Shown here piece by piece: positions 42,970 through 44,580 of a stretch of DNA of 44,580 nucleotides. The notes below the pieces were generated by a model. It searched no databases. It had not been told where the DNA came from and worked only from the letters and a program-made list of their open reading frames with translations. The stretch is taken from positions 1 through 44,580 of the forward strand of contig JAFZPZ010000083.1 in assembly GCA_017552435.1 (NCBI GenBank), read 5' to 3'. The translations under genes were made by a program, and so were the position numbers. Origin of the DNA: Bacteroidaceae bacterium. GTDB lineage: Bacteria; Bacteroidota; Bacteroidia; Bacteroidales; Bacteroidaceae. The stretch's first letter is position 1; the number at the start of each line of letters is the position of its first letter.

Positions 42970-43749
42970 GTGAATAGAATAAACAAAATATTCCAAGAGA
43001 AGAACAAAAATCTGCTCTCACTCTACTTCTGTGCAGGACACCCGACGCTGGATTGTACAGCAGACATTATCAAGACGTTGGAACAGAACGGCATAGACTT
43101 CATCGAGGTGGGCATCCCTTTCAGCGACCCGATGGCAGACGGTCCCGTCATCCAGGATGCTGCCACAAAGGCGCTGCGCGGCGGCATGACCCTACAGAAG
43201 CTCTTCTCGCAACTGGAACCACTTCGCGGCGAAGGCGTCAAGTTGCCGCTCATCCTGATGGGATATATGAATCCTATCTATCACATGGGCTATGAACCTT
43301 TCTTCAAGCGTTGCAATGAGGTGGGCGTGGACGGCGTCATCATCCCTGACCTGCCCTTCAAAGACTATATGGACGAAGTGAAACCCATTGCCGACCGCTA
43401 CGACATCCGCATCATCATGCTTATCACTCCCGAGACAAGCGACGAACGCGTCCGTTTCATCGATGACAACACCGACGGCTTCATCTACATGGTCAGCTCG
43501 GCTGCCACAACCGGAGCACAAAAAGAGTTTGATGCAACCAAACAGGCTTACTTTGCGAAAATAAACAGTATGCAACTGAAACACCCACGCATGATAGGTT
43601 TCGGCATCAGCAACCGACAAACGCTGGAAAGTGCCCAAGCCAACGCTGCAGGTGCCATCATCGGCAGCAAATTCGTCAGTCTGCTCGATGAATACCAGGC
43701 TCCTCAGCCAGCCCTCGAAGCACTCTTCAAAGCACTGGAACTGAAGTAA
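42970..43749 (+). CDS. trpA: tryptophan synthase alpha subunit
   Basis: A 259-aa TIM-barrel enzyme cleaving indole-3-glycerol phosphate; its indole passes to TrpB. Catalytic Glu46 in FIEVGIPFSDP and Asp57 in DPMADGP; GADGVIIPDLP-like VDGVIIPDLP; YMVSSAATTGAQ. The start codon is GTG at 42970. No ATG gives a longer in-frame start and the N-terminus MNRINKIF fits the family. Last trp gene, 23 nt before luxS. Confidence 0.95.
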   Translation: MNRINKIFQEKNKNLLSLYFCAGHPTLDCTADIIKTLEQNGIDFIEVGIPFSDPMADGPVIQDAATKALRGGMTLQKLFSQLEPLRGEGVKLPLILMGYMNPIYHMGYEPFFKRCNEVGVDGVIIPDLPFKDYMDEVKPIADRYDIRIIMLITPETSDERVRFIDDNTDGFIYMVSSAATTGAQKEFDATKQAYFAKINSMQLKHPRMIGFGISNRQTLESAQANAAGAIIGSKFVSLLDEYQAPQPALEALFKALELK

Positions 43750-43772
43750 TAGATAATCTAAAAAGTAAACCA

Positions 43773-44267
43773 ATGGAAGTCATTCAGAGTTTTACAATTG
43801 ACCACAACCATCTGAAACCGGGCATATATGTATCACGCGTGGACAAAGGATTTATTACTTTTGACCTGCGAATCACAGAGCCTAACCAGGAGCCAGCCGT
43901 GGCCCCAGCTGCCATGCATAGTTTAGAGCACCTAATGGCTACTTGGTTCCGCAATAGCGAGGCAAAGGAGGATGTCGTGTATGTGGGGCCCATGGGGTGC
44001 CTCACAGGCATGTATATTATCATGACGGGAACATACACTGTAGAGGAGATGCAACGTCTGACCATCAAGTGTCTGCAATGGATTCTCACACAGACGGAGG
44101 TGCCAGCAACTACACCCGAAACGTGTGGCAACTATCTGCTCCACGACCTGCCAATGTGTAAGTGGGAAAGCGCTCGCTACCTAGACCGTCTAGAGCACAA
44201 TTTCCACAGCGAGTACACCAAACTCCATATAACCCTCGATGACGGAAAAGTGTTTGCCGACGCTTAA
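43773..44267 (+). CDS. luxS: S-ribosylhomocysteine lyase (autoinducer-2 synthesis)
   Basis: A 164-aa metalloenzyme cleaving S-ribosylhomocysteine to homocysteine and DPD, the AI-2 precursor. Metal site HSLEH (His49, Glu52, His53) with Cys118 in ETCGNY, and catalytic Cys76 in GPMGCLTG. Standard length. Only 23 nt after trpA, so it may be read from the trp transcript; no separate promoter box was seen in the gap. Confidence 0.95.
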   Translation: MEVIQSFTIDHNHLKPGIYVSRVDKGFITFDLRITEPNQEPAVAPAAMHSLEHLMATWFRNSEAKEDVVYVGPMGCLTGMYIIMTGTYTVEEMQRLTIKCLQWILTQTEVPATTPETCGNYLLHDLPMCKWESARYLDRLEHNFHSEYTKLHITLDDGKVFADA

Positions 44268-44353
44268 TAACCCGTTTTTAAATAACTTCCATTCGCGCGC
44301 GTATTATATATAATGTATAATAGGTAAAAACGCCGGTTGTTTCCGAAAAAAAA

Positions 44354-44381
44354 TCCTGCAATGTTTTGTCAGTTTGCAGGA
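44354..44381. repeat. inverted repeat around the -33 box of the rRNA-type promoter
   Basis: TCCTGCAA (44354-44361) and TTGCAGGA (44374-44381) are perfect inverted 8-mers separated by 12 nt that include the TTTTG -33 box. It could be an operator or a chance hairpin. Confidence 0.6.
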
Positions 44382-44395
44382 AAGCTGTACCTTTG
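44364..44395 (+). promoter_or_regulatory. promoter, probably of an rRNA operon
   Basis: TTTTG (44364-44368), a 19-nt spacer and TACCTTTG (44388-44395), a very good Bacteroidetes promoter. It follows luxS after about 100 nt. Confidence 0.7.
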
Positions 44396-44580
44396 CATCC
44401 GCAAATGAGCGCTGGCCGCCCCTCTGGGACGGTAGGGCCTTGATGCGCTCCACTGGAGTTTGTTCTTTGAGAGATTTACATAGACAGAATTTGTAGTACA
44501 AGAAAGAAAGTTGAACCGTCAATATCCTTAATGGATAATGATTAGAGGAGTACAGGTTCCGACTCTATCAGACAAAGAAA
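44396..44580 (+). other. probable rRNA operon leader, truncated by the window end
   Basis: No ORF. It contains a boxA-like TTGTTCTTTGAGAG (near 44459-44472) followed by ATTTACATAGACAGAA and GTAGTACAAGAAAG, words I associate with the region before 16S rRNA genes in Bacteroidales. The 16S gene itself is not in the window, so the call is by similarity only. Confidence 0.6.

Overview
The window looks like a chromosomal segment of a Bacteroidota (order Bacteroidales) genome, most likely Prevotella or a close relative. The evidence is: promoter boxes of the Bacteroidetes form (TTTG, about 19-21 nt, TAnnTTTG); A-rich leaders with almost no Shine-Dalgarno sequences; a PorQ-type type IX secretion protein; secreted proteins ending in the short GQRL-KGINI-NGKK tail; and the trp gene order B-E-G-D-C-F-A. 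No phage, IS element, integrase or CRISPR array was seen.

Layout. 0.25-20.5 kb holds five very large secreted proteins. On the minus strand are a papain-like peptidase with LamG and PKD domains, an SGNH hydrolase translationally coupled to it, a 1534-aa protein with discoidin-like domains, and a CotH-kinase protein. Divergent from these, on the plus strand, is a 1439-aa mosaic protein that shares blocks with two of its neighbours. A 50-aa acidic peptide gene follows at 20.6 kb. 20.8-27.2 kb holds a polytopic GT39-like glycosyltransferase, a DUF1573 protein overlapping meaB, and the minus-strand operon porQ-cmk-ispH. 27.4-32.8 kb holds tonB, a polyprenyl synthase, tatD, tRNA-Ser, exbB, a four-helix membrane protein and two exbD genes: the energising apparatus for TonB-dependent transporters plus housekeeping genes. 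32.8-33.5 kb is noncoding and packed with hairpins. 33.5-36.4 kb holds an S37-like lipoprotein peptidase, a Leu-Gly-Leu tRNA cluster and a flavodoxin-like lipoprotein. 36.5-44.3 kb is a SIMPL-domain gene, the complete tryptophan operon trpBEGDCFA, and luxS. The right edge carries what looks like the promoter and leader of an rRNA operon.

The most unusual content is two interspersed repeat types. One is a short GC-rich palindrome with a GACCCTC-type flank. It occurs between genes and, at least five times, in frame inside genes, including trpF and the tail of trpE, always encoding an SP(L/F)(K/R)G-like core. The other is a set of degenerate tandem arrays with a strict 7-nt (sometimes 8- or 9-nt) period. 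These sit at gene ends, supply start and stop codons, and in two places occur as facing inverted arrays able to fold into hairpins. The two types also occur side by side as a composite element in two unrelated genes. I know of no description of this in Bacteroidota, but I could not search.

Several start codons are moved here from the longest open frame to an internal ATG, because the longer start is a TTG lying in a promoter or leader, or because an ATGA overlap or lipobox decides the start. All family names come from motif reading only; no database search was possible.
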